Source of the DNA: Epiperipatus broadwayi
Lineage: Eukaryota > Onychophora > Udeonychophora > Euonychophora > Peripatidae
Assembly (NCBI GenBank): GCA_028023455.1
Contig: JAQFVV010000153.1
Span: 1,682,212 to 1,746,211, forward strand
DNA: 64,000 nt
Direction of reading: 5' to 3'
Shown: piece after piece, positions 9,591-24,450 of the stretch
Numbering within the stretch: position 1 is the stretch's first letter
How the letters are laid out: each line of letters begins with the position of its first letter
Position numbers and translations under genes: made by a program
The notes under the pieces: model-generated
What the model was told of the DNA's origin: nothing
The model's input: only the letters and a program-made list of their open reading frames with translations
Databases searched by the model: none

Positions 9591-10330
9591 TAACATAGTT
9601 ATTTAATCTAGCACTAATGTGATTAGATTTCTTATGCCAATGTAAAAAATTCTATAAAGTCTACAAGTATAAATCCCATATATCTCAAAAGAGATAAAAT
9701 CCTTGGTTTGTTAAAATATTGCCATATTGTAAATAATGAGAAATTTTGCAAGAGTTATCAGATCAAACCAAAAGAATAAGATTAAAAAAGTAAATGCTAA
9801 AAAGAGTACAATAATATTCAATGATTTATTTTTTTTAAGAAAAAAATAAAATTGGTAGTAATGAATAGAACTAAATTTTGATTGTTTTTGGTAAAATTAA
9901 TTTCTACTAAAAAAAAAAAAATATGTTTGTATGCTTGAAACAAAAAATTACCAGTGCTTATTTGTAGATCTGAAATGTAGATACTTAATAGAAAGCAATA
10001 TTAAGACTTTGCACCATGAAACCATGTATTAAAGATTTATATTAAGAGTAATAAGAAGGGATAAAAAGCAAAATGCATGGTGAAAGAATAAACAGTATTA
10101 TTGTCATTGTTGAAAAAATAGAGACCAAAATAAAGATAGAAATGATAACTATCGAATGGACAATTGAAGACTGAAACTAGATCCCAAGATCTGTAAAATG
10201 TATAGGAGTTTGAAATAAGGAATTTTTCTGTCAGATAGAAGAAATTGGCTGAATTAATTAAACTTGGTGAGACATTTATTCTGAAGTAGATTGATAATGG
10301 CTGGAATTAAATATTTCAAGCACATTTTAA
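9590..10330 (+). pseudogene. Decayed RTE-like LINE, RT end and C-terminal region
   Basis: Around 9735-9835, reading across a frameshift gives an LQELSDQTKRIRLKKVNAKK-like stretch, close to LQELSVKSKKIKLKININV in the copy at 1-1610. Around 10040-10310 the pieces EWTIED and PRSVK, then KLGETFILK and IDNGWN, resemble the RTE C-terminal 'DNRW..PRS.KR..GRP' region. There are many stops. It is the remainder of a plus-strand LINE and has no visible 3' tail. Confidence 0.5.
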
Positions 10331-12610
10331 TTAAAGGCAAAAATTAAAATACTAAATATTATAATTTTATAGTTTAAAAAAATCCAAGTGAGCCTTTAGT
10401 ACATTAGAAAACTAAAAAATTCAGGATTAATCCTCAGTAGAATACAGTATTACTCTTATTTTGATAAACTGAATAAAAGTATTATGCGATCTGATACTTG
10501 GTGCTGAATCATCATATATGATCTAATCAACAATCTAACCATATTATTATTTATTTTTAAATTAGATTATAACATAAAGAAATATTAACATAGTTTCTTT
10601 AAGTGAAAATTTGAAATAAAATGCACACCATTCATTGATGCTGATGTCCCCCCTCCACCCCACCCCAATTATATTTTGGAGTATTCAGAATTTTTAATAG
10701 CCAAAGTGTGACATTAAAATTTTAAAATTTTCTGGCTAAGCAATAAAAAATAACTAAGTTATACACACTCTCTTTAATATCAATATTAAATAAGTGCTTT
10801 AATATTACTAGCAGTTACAAGAATAAATAAGAGTAATAATAATCAAGTGTTTGTAAGTTAATGAAATCAGATTCATTAGCTTCACTAAAGTTTTAAAAAC
10901 AGTATTATAGAAGCAGTAATTTATATAAAATATCTAAATGCAATATATATTTATTTTAATATATCAAAGATGAACATCAAACAACAGCTATTTAAAACAA
11001 TTTCTGGAATGGTTACATACTCCAGAAGTCATATAACATTAGAGAATCAGAAGTGGCAATTCAACTTCAATCCAGTAATCTTTATGTCTCTTGTCTATTA
11101 TTTTATCTAAAATATATAGAAGAAAATAATCAAGAGTTGATATAATATAGTATAAAATATAATATTAAAATTGTAAGGTATAATAAATTTCTTACCTTTA
11201 TTAAAATTTATTATATCTATATATAGGTACGTTAATAAAACGATCTTTTAAATATCCCACAGCAGAGCAAATATCTCACCAATAAAGAAAGAATCACTCA
11301 CAGATTTCTCAGTTCTCACATGATAAAGGTTTGAATAATTTTCCAACTTTATTTATTGTCTAGCTAGAAATAGATATCCATTTTCTGATTAATTCTGGAT
11401 GATTAGCTGGGTGGGTGTGACCAATTACCTAGGAAAAAATTCCTAAACCTGATTAAAACCTGGAAATCCCAGTAGTAGAATTAAGAAAGAGACTTATTAA
11501 AGATTCAAAGCTAAGAATTTACTTAGCTTTTTATGAAACAAAAGTATGAACTATAAAAAAGAAAGTGAGAAAATAATTCTGGCGGTTTTAAAAAATATGT
11601 TTAAAAATAAGAATTGGTTTGGACATGCGCATGAAAATTTTGCATATATTTCTAATAGAAAGCTTTTATGCTGCCTAGAACAATTTTAATATTAAAATTT
11701 GAATGTTTATATATATACTTCCACACACTATTAGATATAACACCGTATAACTAATTCATTGTCAGCCAGTTGAAGTAATAACTATTGTGCGTATGAGAAT
11801 AGAAGTTTAGTAAACGAGTATATTTATTTCAGTAAATTAAGCGTGTTCACATTTACAGGAAAACGTATTATAGGATAATATTTAACCATTTAACAATGAT
11901 CATAAATTGCAAATGTCTATGTCTGCTTTGTGTAGCTGAAGTTATCACAGAAAGGATTTTTAGTCAAGCATAAACGAATCAAAATTACCGATTCAGAACG
12001 ACTTTTAATTAAAAGAAATAGCAAATTTTTACTTTAGAAAAAAAAAGATGCCGTTAAGGGCTTCAGCCGTAAGCAAAAGGAATGGTGATAATTAATATAA
12101 CGGATTAAGCATGATTAAAGGAATTTAACTTAGCCTTAAAATAATATTTCAAAAAATTATTTAGTTTTGTTTTTAATCAAGTTGTCAGTTTAGCAAAAAG
12201 AATTTGAACAAACCAGCTTTTTTTTAAAAAAAGAGAGAGAGAAAGCTAGATAAATAGAATGATGGAGAGAGAGGAAGAAAATAAGAATATAAAAAACAAT
12301 AATTATGACAGAATGGTTAGTCGCTCAGGACACATGACGTTCAGTCATTGAAATTAAAGAGTAAGCTTTAATCCCGAAACGTTTTGTTTTCTATTAACAG
12401 GAGAAAAGAGTGAAGAGATTAAAAATAATGAAAAAATAATAATAACAAAATCAAAGGTATATATATATACAATATAAATTAATTATCTTGAATTAAATTA
12501 TATTATAAATATTAATCTTAAGATTATATAATACTGTAGCGTTAACGCATACCTCCTCCCCTCCTCACACGTTCTTTTTTTTTTTTTTAATGTCAAGTGT
12601 TCTCAAGTAA
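10331..12610. other. AT-rich spacer
   Basis: About 2.3 kb with no supported gene. There is a C-rich run at 10648-10665 and a short GA run at 12232-12243. I see no repeat that I can link to others. Confidence 0.5.
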
Positions 12611-12634
12611 ATTCAGCAGCCTGCTCTTCATCAG
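12611..12634 (-). ncRNA. Hammerhead-like core, degenerate
   Basis: The minus strand reads CTGATGA (plus 12628-12634), AG, AGCA-GGC-TGCT as a possible helix II, then GAAT where GAAA is expected. No GTC cleavage site is seen. It may be chance or an old Penelope end. Confidence 0.2.
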
Positions 12635-12984
12635 TTATAAGAATTTCACCAACAATAAGAATATTCTTGGGCTTCCATTATGATATGTTGTTCCAGTGTA
12701 TGCTAGAATAGTTTCAACTAGTTTCATTTGTGAAAGGTCTAACGCAACCTTTTTTTTCATAAGCTATTTTTAGAATTATATTTACCAAATAATATTTACG
12801 GAGTCGCAAGTCTGCGACTTGCATTATGAAATATACATTTTTAAAAATTGAGCCTAAAACGTGTTTTGTTGTTGTTGTTGTTAAAATTAGTTTATTTGTG
12901 CTTTGCTTACAGATGCTGTAGTAAAATACACTGCATTTCAATTATTTATTATCCACGTTACAATAGTCATAATTAATAACTGAA

Positions 12985-13115
12985 ACACCGGCTTCTTATA
13001 TACCTGTGTCTAATATGTAATATATAGGGTATTTGAGCACAGACTTTCACACGACCCATCACTCTCCACTCTATCTCATAACACTGATGCACTTGAACAC
13101 ATATATGTCGAAAAG
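12985..13115 (-). repeat. tRNA-like SINE repeat, copy 3
   Basis: The minus strand has GTGTTATGAGATAGAGTGGA (A-box-like side) and GTCTGTGCTCAAATACCCTA (B-box-like side). It is closely similar to the copy at 8930-9050, including a shared CCTGTGTCTA flank. Confidence 0.6.
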
Positions 13116-13319
13116 ATGAATATAATTATTAAAGTAAAAACATTCTTACATATAAATTAACATTTTTCTTTGGTCAAATAGTAAGCTAGGATTTCAAATA
13201 TTTTATAATATATTAACTTGTAAGAATAATAAAATTAAAATATATACTTCATAAAAATAATAAGAGCAATATATAGTTTCTAATTACATTTTTGTTGTTG
13301 AATTTCTCAAGAAAGTTTG

Positions 13320-15692
13320 TCAAAATACGATAAATATAATGTTACTTTCATTTTCAAACAAAACGACAGATTCACACTGTTCGGCTGATTTTTTTAGTTT
13401 ATTTTTAATAAAATTCATGTTCGCAAAAATATGTCATCCGAAAATCTACAGCAATTTAAATGCATAACTTTTTAATTGAATATAAGTATCAGGCAAACTG
13501 TTCCAAGTCTCAAAAACAATTTGATCTTGCCTTTTAAGATTTTCTATCTCAGACTATTTATGTTGGCAGCAAAGGTAGATTTCAGTCCATATTTTCTAAT
13601 TCACTTTTAAGATTTATAAATTTTGAAGTCCACATTTTCTTGATCTTTAAAACTCTTAGTTCTGATTGAAAAACTGTTTGATCAATACGACTAAAAGGTG
13701 AAAAATTCAAATTGTAGAACTAGTTTCCAGTGGTCTCAATAAAAACGATATAGTTGCCTTTTCATTTCTAAACTCTTTAAATCTCTCACCAAATTCCGAT
13801 TTTATATTTACTACCATTTGTGGTAAATATGTTAAATGTATTGAAATATGATCCTATTGATATTTTTTCCAACATAAAAAAATGTGGCAATGTGCCTTTC
13901 TCTAAGTCTCTGGTAAACAAACAATTTTTTTTCAAAAGCAAGTACTTCTAAAAGCAAAATAGCTGTATTTCCCTTTCCTTTTAGTTTCTTGTTTAGTCTG
14001 TTTAAATGTAAGATCATGTCAACCATGAAATAAAATTTTTGTAACTAATTTTGATTTGGAGCTCAACTTATTCAAGATCTTCTTGGTTTAAAAATAATTT
14101 TATTTCTTCATTGCAATCAGCAAATTGCATTAACAAGGCTCCTCTTGAAAGCCATCTTAATTTATTGTGCGAAAGAAGATCAGAATATTAGCTACTGACA
14201 ACATTAAGAAGTTCACAAAATTTCCTATAATATAGTGGTCTTGCCATTATTTTGTTCACAATTTGTACAATCAGATACATAACTAATATTATTTCTTTTA
14301 GAGAGGATTGTAAACAAAGTGCCTTTTAATGGACTAAGCAGTGTAAAGAAAAAAAAACATCATGCAAAATTTGTTTTTTAAACATAGAAACAAAATCTCT
14401 CTTTTCACCTTTTATACTTGATGTTCTATGATTGGAATTGATACTATTTTATTAATATCATTTTTTTACTTTTCAAACAACTGATAACAGCAAATTCTAT
14501 ATCCTCACCTTGAGTCTATTCTGTAAGTATCAGTATATCAAATAACTCTTCCTGCGATCCATCAGAGTTAACACATCTACAAATAAGTACAATCTGTGCA
14601 ATATCATCCACATAGCAAGATTCATCATCACAGGCAAAAGAAAATTCTGGTGTTGAATTTAAATCTGTTATCTACTAACTAGTTACATATTCTACCACAC
14701 AAACAGTTTTGTCTATTACAGTCTTAGTGGACAATGGAATGTCTTTTATTTTAGCAATTATTTCTGTTTTATTTTTTAAATAACAAACAAAATATTCAGA
14801 CATTTTAATAAAATAATCTTTTACAAAATCGCCATCTGTAACCTGTTTCACTATTTCTAGAGCAGCAAAAAACTAGCCGTAGTTGTATTATTACTGGATT
14901 TTATTCATTTTGGAAAGGTAGCTTACTTAAGTTCATTTTATATTGAAGTTCATCTACTGCCTTTCTTCTTTCTCCTTCCTCTCAATAAGTATTTGCAAAT
15001 GTTTCATGTTTATTTAAAATTTGATTTTTTTGTTATTAGAAAACTTTTCTTGACATATTAAACACACTGTAAATCCTGTCAAATTTGAAACAACTGCATA
15101 GGATTTAGTCTATTCACTTCTAAATTCTCGATTTTCTTGTTCTACTTTTTTTCCCAGCCATATTAAATTTTACCCTCAAAACTAAAAGAAGCTTTTATTC
15201 AATATTTTTCTTTTGCATACTATAATATTTAATAAACTAAACAGGAGTAAGAACAGTATAAAACTACCATATGCCAAGATGGCAGGATTATTCATGTTGC
15301 CATTTTTAAATTAAATCACATAGAAGAAACTGCATTGGAGCAATCGTGATAGTTCATGTCTCTGATTTTAAATTTGCCTTACAATCGTAAGATGTCTCCA
15401 CATAGATAAAACCATGAGGGCCAAGGACAAACTTCCCAAAAATGCTCATGAAATCTTACAACAGTATGACACCACTCCTTATATGCCATCTGCTAAAGTG
15501 TGAAATTCTGTCTTTGCTAATGAAGTGATTAGAAAAAATAAAAATCTTTAAAAAAGTATTAGTGAAGTTTACCAGTTATCTTTTGCTTTTACTTAAATTT
15601 AAAAATTTATATTATTTACTAACTTAAAAAGATCTGCAATTATGCATTAAAGAGCTTCTTGCAGCTCCACAGCCACAGGTTGGACACCCCTG
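13320..15692 (-). pseudogene. Decayed hAT transposase (ZBED/GTF2IRD2-like) with one terminal repeat
   Basis: Joined frames on the minus strand give typical hAT transposase blocks in order. ESCYVDDIAQIVLICRCVN is near 14560-14630. LLSHNKLRWLSRGALLMQF and then CNEEIKLFL are near 14090-14180. An open 64-codon stretch at 13832-14026 reads HLNRLNKKLKGKGNT. FGERFKEFRNEKATI is near 13740-13800. A C-terminal part near 13400-13500 reads LKSYAFKLLQIFG. Stops and frameshifts throughout show it is dead. The 5' end is marked by CAGGGGTGTCCAACCTGTGG read inward on the minus strand from 15692, a typical hAT-type terminus. I could not find the matching 3' terminus or the eight-base target duplication. Confidence 0.75.
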
Positions 15693-18246
<2,554 letters not shown>

Positions 18247-18252
18247 ATTAAT

Positions 18253-18780
18253 TAAATCAGCTTTTTGAATTATTGGAAGTATGTATCCATAAATATTTTT
18301 CCCACTTTCACCCAGACCATCTATATAAATGCACATGAACTTAAATTGAATACTGATTTTAAAATGACATCCTGCAGAAAGTAAATAATATTAATATCTG
18401 TATTCCAGATTGTACAACAATTACTGTTTTTATTACTATTAATTATATCAACTTTTGATAACTATGCAATGCAAAAATATTTTTCCATTTCAAAATATCT
18501 TCATTATCTACATTTTCCAAATTAGAAAATGGTAACAAGTCATAATAATCCAAACCTGCTACTTCTTGATTTTTTTTAATTTTATTCATCTTCATATTTA
18601 TTTCAAAAGACATGCTTAGAATTTATGGGAAAAAATCTTGTAAATAAGATTATTTATTTCAAGATGTCTATTAAAATATTAATATATGATTCAATGTCTT
18701 CACGAACTTTTTATTACTCAATTTAATATAATTCACTACTTCTCTTTCTTTACAGTTCTTAATGCAATTTTATTTTTTCA
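18253..18780. other. AT-rich spacer
   Basis: No gene or placed repeat seen. Confidence 0.5.
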
Positions 18781-18812
18781 TTGTTTCAGCTGAATCTGCA
18801 GCCTTCATCAGT
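18781..18812 (-). ncRNA. Hammerhead-like motif, cleavage side lost
   Basis: The minus strand reads CTGATGA (plus 18805-18811), then a helix II GCTG-CAGATT-CAGC with an outer A-T pair and a bulged G, then GAAAC (18783-18787). The GTC cleavage triplet is not present (AATGA follows). Core and helix II are intact, helix III is not. It is probably an eroded copy from a different Penelope family than the 8093 type. Confidence 0.35.
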
Positions 18813-20680
18813 ATTTACAAAATAAAATAAAATTGCTTTAAAAAGTATTAAAAATGAATGAATTTATATTTAAATAAAGACTAATAAAAAAAATTCTTAT
18901 ATGAAAGGATAATTATAAAATAAATTTTGCATAATCATATCAATGTGTAATGCACAGTGGGAATTTGTTCTAAAAAATGGCAAAGATAAATTTACTAAAA
19001 ATTTCTTTATATGACTAAACAATTTAAAAGTACATATTATCTGAAAATAATAAATTAGAAAGTCCACTTTATGTTTTTGTTGGTGCAATAACTATTATAT
19101 GAACTTCATGTTATTACTACCTCATGTTAGATATATTGTTAATCTTTTTCCAAATCCACTTCAATTTTGAAACAGAATACAGTGTTTCTGATCTGAACTA
19201 AAGTTATTTTGATTTAGTTATTTTGTGCTGTTTACTGATTTATTTTTAATGATAACAAAAACATATTTTAGTTTTTATTTTTTGTACTTAAGTATGAGGT
19301 ATAATCAGAGAGTATTAACAGCTTTTCTTTTAGTCATTCATTGCACAATGTGATAGGAAATTTTTTCACTTAGTTTGACACATTGATAAGGAAGGCTTAG
19401 CTGTAAGCAATTTTTTATTTCTCAATATAATACTAATATCGTAAAAAATTTTAAACTTTTATTAATATAAACGCATTTAAAATAACTGAAATCACAATGA
19501 TTTCACTTATGTAAAATAAAATCAGAATCATTGCTTTAACATGCCTGTATTCAGACAGATTTTTTTATTATCACTTGCTATAAGCTTTCAAATTTCATTT
19601 TAATATTAAATCATTATTATTTATCAGACTATAATAAATTTGATTTCATTTAATAGATATTTTTGTTTGAAAATTACATAAATTTTAAAAAATCACATTT
19701 GATTTTCAGAATTATTTTTAAAATTATATTTTATTCAAAACAAAGTACTGTTTCATCATAAAATTTCAGGTGGAGCAGATTCAATTTGCAAAATGAACAA
19801 AATCTTTTTTGTTTGGTATCTGTTTTTAAAACCTCAATGAAATAAAAGTTTAACTTTTTTTAGTAAGTTTTATGATATTGCTATATTTTCTAACAGATTG
19901 TTTAGTGACTTAATTTTTTAGAGAGATTGTATTTACTATGATCACAATTTCCATGATAACTATTACTCAGAAAAATATAATCTTTTATATTTAAAAATAA
20001 AACATTTTTGTAGAAAATAAATATGTAATAATATATATTTTTAATTTCTAATAACTATTACACAACTACTATGCAAAAATAATCATAAACTTTTTTAAAA
20101 AATCAAGTTTTTAGTCATTCATAATATTTTCTCAAAGTAATATCACAAAGTTATCACAATGTTCAACACTGCCAAGAATACAATGAATGATCATCATAGC
20201 TTACTCAGTTTAAAATTCTTGCTTTCTTGATTCTCCTGACATCTTCAGAATTTTTTTTGTAATTAATTATCACAAAATCTCTCAGTTAAGGGTAAAAAAT
20301 GCAAATTTAATTTTTTTATTTCAGGACCAATAAGACATCAGTCTGCAAAACAAATAAAGTTAAAAATAAAAAAATAATCATTTGCTTGCAAATAAAAATT
20401 CAAAGTTTTATTGATTAAATGATTATAAAAATAAAAAACTTGAAGATAATAAAATATAATGTGACCCAAAATTAAATTTTAAAACATTGTGTTACCTTTT
20501 CATGATTCAGAAAATATTAAAGTAAGATTCAAAATAATGGATTGTAAATTGAGAAATTATAGTTTTTTAAAAACAATTAAGGCAACTGAAATGCTTTTAT
20601 TATGCAATATATTTATTCATAGGTTAAAACTTTTTTATTATTATTTATACGTTTTGTAAAATATTTATTCACTAATTATT
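18813..20680. other. AT-rich spacer
   Basis: About 1.9 kb with no supported gene or placed repeat. Confidence 0.5.
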
Positions 20681-20757
20681 GTTGGTGGTCGAGTTGTCAG
20701 CATAGCTGCCTTACAAGTAGTTGTCCTGGGTTCATGGGTTCGAGATGCTTTGACACA
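20681..20757 (+). repeat. tRNA-like sequence (Val-like), SINE head or tRNA pseudogene
   Basis: TGGTCGAGTTGTCAGCATAG resembles an A box region and GGGTTCGAGATGC (20737-20749) a B box, at tRNA-like spacing. Between them GCTGC-CTTACAA-GTAGT would form an anticodon arm with anticodon TAC (Val). The acceptor stem ends do not pair well, and an A run follows at 20760-20769. A true tRNA gene is unlikely. Confidence 0.5.
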
Positions 20758-22690
20758 TGAAAAAAAAATTATCTCTTTTTTCACTTTTAAATTTTATTTT
20801 ATTTTTACATTTTCTATCCTATTTTGAATTTAGTATAATGAATTATTTTTTTGATTTTAAAACACCATTATAATTACTTGTTTTTATCATTTTTGCATTA
20901 CAAGGCATTTCAAGTGGTACCAATTGAGTTTTCTGTACAGAGTAAACATGTTGAATAATGTTTTATAATGTGGTATACATTTTCAAAAAATTAATAAAAA
21001 ATTATTATTGGCCACAAACAACAAGTCGTTACTGTTTGCTTTTATCAAAAGCAAAATAAATGTTATTTTAGTGTCTAGCCAACTAACAAAAATTAAAGCA
21101 AAAAGTATATTATCAGCAAACTTCCTTCTGACTTTTAATTATAATTAACAGTTCTCTTAATTTTATTAGATTTTACAAAATAAATAAATGTTTATTTTAT
21201 TTTGACTAAAAAGTAACATGTGTGTTCATATTTTTTTTCTGAAGTAAAAGTTTACGGCAATCTTTGTAAATACATATAAATTAAAAAATAACAAACAAAC
21301 ACAGTCTTCTATTTTAAAAATATCCCATTAATTTCAATATATATACAACACACAAACCTCTTCTTTATAAATCTTGATTTATTATAATATGAAGTATTAT
21401 AACATACAAACAACTCATTTCTGATCATTAATGGATGTTTAACTAAATGATCTAACTATATAATAACTATTAAAAACAAATCTAAACCTATTGTTGATCT
21501 GAAAAACATTTCACAAGTCACCTTTCCTAGATTCAAACATAACAATTACGAGGATGATTGATTGTTTTATTATCTACTAGCTATGAGATCTATAACAAAT
21601 AACATAAATAGAAAATTTAAAAAGTACATTTTTATATACATCTTTGTTTGGCATAATTTTATATTAGAATATACAAAAATAAAACATTCATAGAATAGAC
21701 AACTACAGCTTTCCCTCTTTCTTCCAAACAAAGACAGGGAGAAGAATATATTATTCAATAGGTTGGTGAATTTACAAGTAAAAAAAGTTTGAGAAAAAAT
21801 CCATCCTTTTTATTCTCTAATTAAAAACGGCTAGATACTCATTTATAGATTAATATTAAATGGTTAGTTAGTATAGTAATAGTTTATTATCTGATTAGAC
21901 CTGATTAAAAAAAAAGATTTATTTGGCCTAGTTTCATACCAGCTCATGATCTTGCAAGTGGATAGGCCATCACTGTTGTCCCATTAAACCTATATTAAAT
22001 AAAGTAAATTCTACGATATGTGATGTGATTAACCAAAATAGTATATCACCTTAACTTAACAATGTTTTTCAAGAACAAATGATATTTATTGTAAAATTAA
22101 GCAATCAATAACTAGTAAATTGCAATGCTTATTGATTTCGTATATAGTCTATCCATATTCTCGATTAGTTTCTGGCTTATGAAAAGCTTTGAGATGGATG
22201 TAGTTCCTGCATTTTTGTATCTTGTGCACTTTTCATCCAGAAGTTATCATTCTGGAATTCACAAACATTTTGTTTATATAATTATATAGTTCTAACATTG
22301 TCTAGGAGGATATAAATAGAATAGCATTGAATATAAAGTCAACAACCAATACCATATCATATTTATTGAATAGGTAAGTTATAATAAATGTCACCAATAA
22401 AACAGAACAAATCGTTTGCTCTTGAATATATAATGTTTTATATTTAAAAACAGTTTTATTATATAAATTATAATATCATTAATATGGCATCTTCAATTTT
22501 GCAGACTTTCCAAATCAATTATTTGTCTGTTAAAAAATTAACTCAGAGAACAAAGTCATAAAAAAATTGAAGAAACTTTGAAAGAATTATTTTACAGAAT
22601 TAAATAAACAAAACCTAAATAGAATATTTATTAAAAATTTCAATCAAAAAAGTATTTATTACATACTATTGATAAGATGAATGCTACTTT
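20758..22690. other. AT-rich spacer
   Basis: About 1.9 kb without a supported gene. The small ORF at 21570-21758 (minus) matches no family I know. Confidence 0.5.
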
Positions 22691-23500
22691 TTTGTTGTTT
22701 CTTTAGAAAGTTCATCAAAGCAAAACTGCCTCATATATTTTGCTTTCACCCATTGTATTTTTTTTTCATTAAAGTTTATCATTTCTTCTCAATATTGAGT
22801 GTACATTTCTTTGTTCTTTAACTATGTCATCAATACTTTAATTAATTTGTCAGTAGTGAATATTATTATTTTTATCATTCACAGTGTTTTTCCACCATTC
22901 AGAACATTGAGTTAGTGAATTGAAATACAACAGTATCCACTCATATACATGGTATTCATTAAAATTAAGCATGCCTTTGAAATTATTGTTTGCATAATCA
23001 AACAAATCCTCAGCACTTTCTTTCAAATTTGATACAAAATGATCTGTATAATCATCAGGGTTTTGTTTAGATTATGCCAATGATGAGTGTAACATGTTTA
23101 TATACATGAAGTATTATAAATAAACTTTTAACATGATTTGCTTTATCTATGTGAGTACTTGTTACACTGAAACATACTAAGGTAATCACTTTGTTTTTAG
23201 ATAGAATATCAGCAATATAATACAGCCTTTATCTGCACTGTAAATCTGATCAATTGAGGTTTCCTTCATTGGTAAGAACTTTGCAAGTTCATTGAGTATT
23301 GTCAACTCTTTTTTGATTTTCCAGTCATTTTTTTTTTCAAATTTTGTACATGGAAATTCAATGGTATTTTTTAAACTAGAAAAGCTAACTATTGCTATAA
23401 ATTTATATGCAAATTTTAAGTTTACTGTGAAACAATTTAGCTTGACTTATTATTATACTATCAGCAAAACCATTCTTCTTGAACAGTGAAAATATTTAAT
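22690..23500 (-). pseudogene. Unidentified coding-like remains
   Basis: On the minus strand several linked stretches have protein-like composition instead of AT-rich noise. Near 23230-23330 there is KIKKELTILNELAKFLPMKE followed by TSIDQIYSADKG. Near 22850-23020 an open run of about 50 codons contains SAEDLFDYANNNFKGMLNF, NEYHVYEWILLYFNS and CSEWWKNTVND. Near 22760-22830 there is IDDIVKEQRNVHSILRRND. In-frame stops and frame changes separate them. I do not recognise the family. It could be a dead mobile-element protein or a pseudogene; without a search I cannot say which. Confidence 0.4.
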
Positions 23501-23540
23501 CCTTACTCAGCATGATCCCTACTTTATTTACTAGCCATTT

Positions 23541-24108
23541 ACTTTATGATTTAGTTATTTGTATCTTTTTATAAATACCTAGATGGTAAAACAGTATCAT
23601 ATAAACATTTACAGAGATTATGTCTGAAAATACCTGATTTAGTTAAACATTCAATTAAAATTAAAGATTTAATGTCATATAATATTGAAATACTCCTATA
23701 ACAGAATCTATGGCTTCAGTCAAATAGATAAAATAAACACAAAATATTGAGATCTCAGTGTCTGACTCTATATTGCAATGAAAATATTTTTTTTATCCAT
23801 GTACTAGTCAATTCTTTTTTGTTTATTGTAAAAGGTATAACAACTTTCACCTCAGTGATGAAGTTTGCTCTTAGTACAACCACATTATTATTTTTTTTAT
23901 ATAATTAATCCATCAATACTCATCTTCCTAACTAATAATAACTGGTACTCTCTAAATAATAATAGTTAGATAATTTTTATAGATACTTAAATACTTTCTA
24001 ATTAATACTACCAAGATATTCACTAACTTATAACATCTAGGTACTTTCTGATTAACTATAGCAAAATATTCTCTAAATAATATTTAAATAGAAGTATAAT
24101 TTATATAT
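23541..24108. other. AT-rich spacer
   Basis: Contains loosely repeated phrases (TACTTTCTAATTAATACTA, TACTTTCTGATTAACTATA, TACTCTCTAAATAATAATA) over 23940-24085, a degenerate tandem of about 55 bp. No gene seen. Confidence 0.45.
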
Positions 24109-24450
24109 TTGGAGTTTAGATGTAACTATAGGGAATTTGAACACAGACTTTCAAACTCCTTTCAACTATTTACTCTATCTCATACAACCGATACACATGA
24201 TCACACACATGTAAAAAAGATAATGATCTGCAGTATAAGTATATTGCAGATCATTTATCTTTTCACATTGTATTGTCCCGTGTATGTATGAGATAAAGTA
24301 AATAGCTGAATGGAGCTTGAAAGTCTGTCTTCAATACATTGGAGATCATATATCTTTTTTACTATGTGAAGTTATGTATATCAGTTGTATGAGATAGAAT
24401 GAATAACTGAAGAAAGCTTGAAAGTCTGAGTTCAAATCCCCTATAATTAA
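24109..24450. repeat. Cluster of three tRNA-like SINE copies, the first inverted
   Basis: Copy a (24115-24215) is on the minus strand. Copies b (24240-24345) and c (24350-24450) are on the plus strand; c carries GAGTTCAAATCCCCTATAA, a good B box. Copies a and b meet in a palindrome, GATCTGCAGTATAAGTATAT then TGCAGATC (24225-24254). They share TATGAGATA, GCTTGAAAGTCTG and related phrases with the other copies in the window. Confidence 0.6.

Noticed and set aside
20681-20757. Functional tRNA-Val gene
   Set aside because: The acceptor stem does not pair and an A tract follows; more likely a SINE head or pseudogene.
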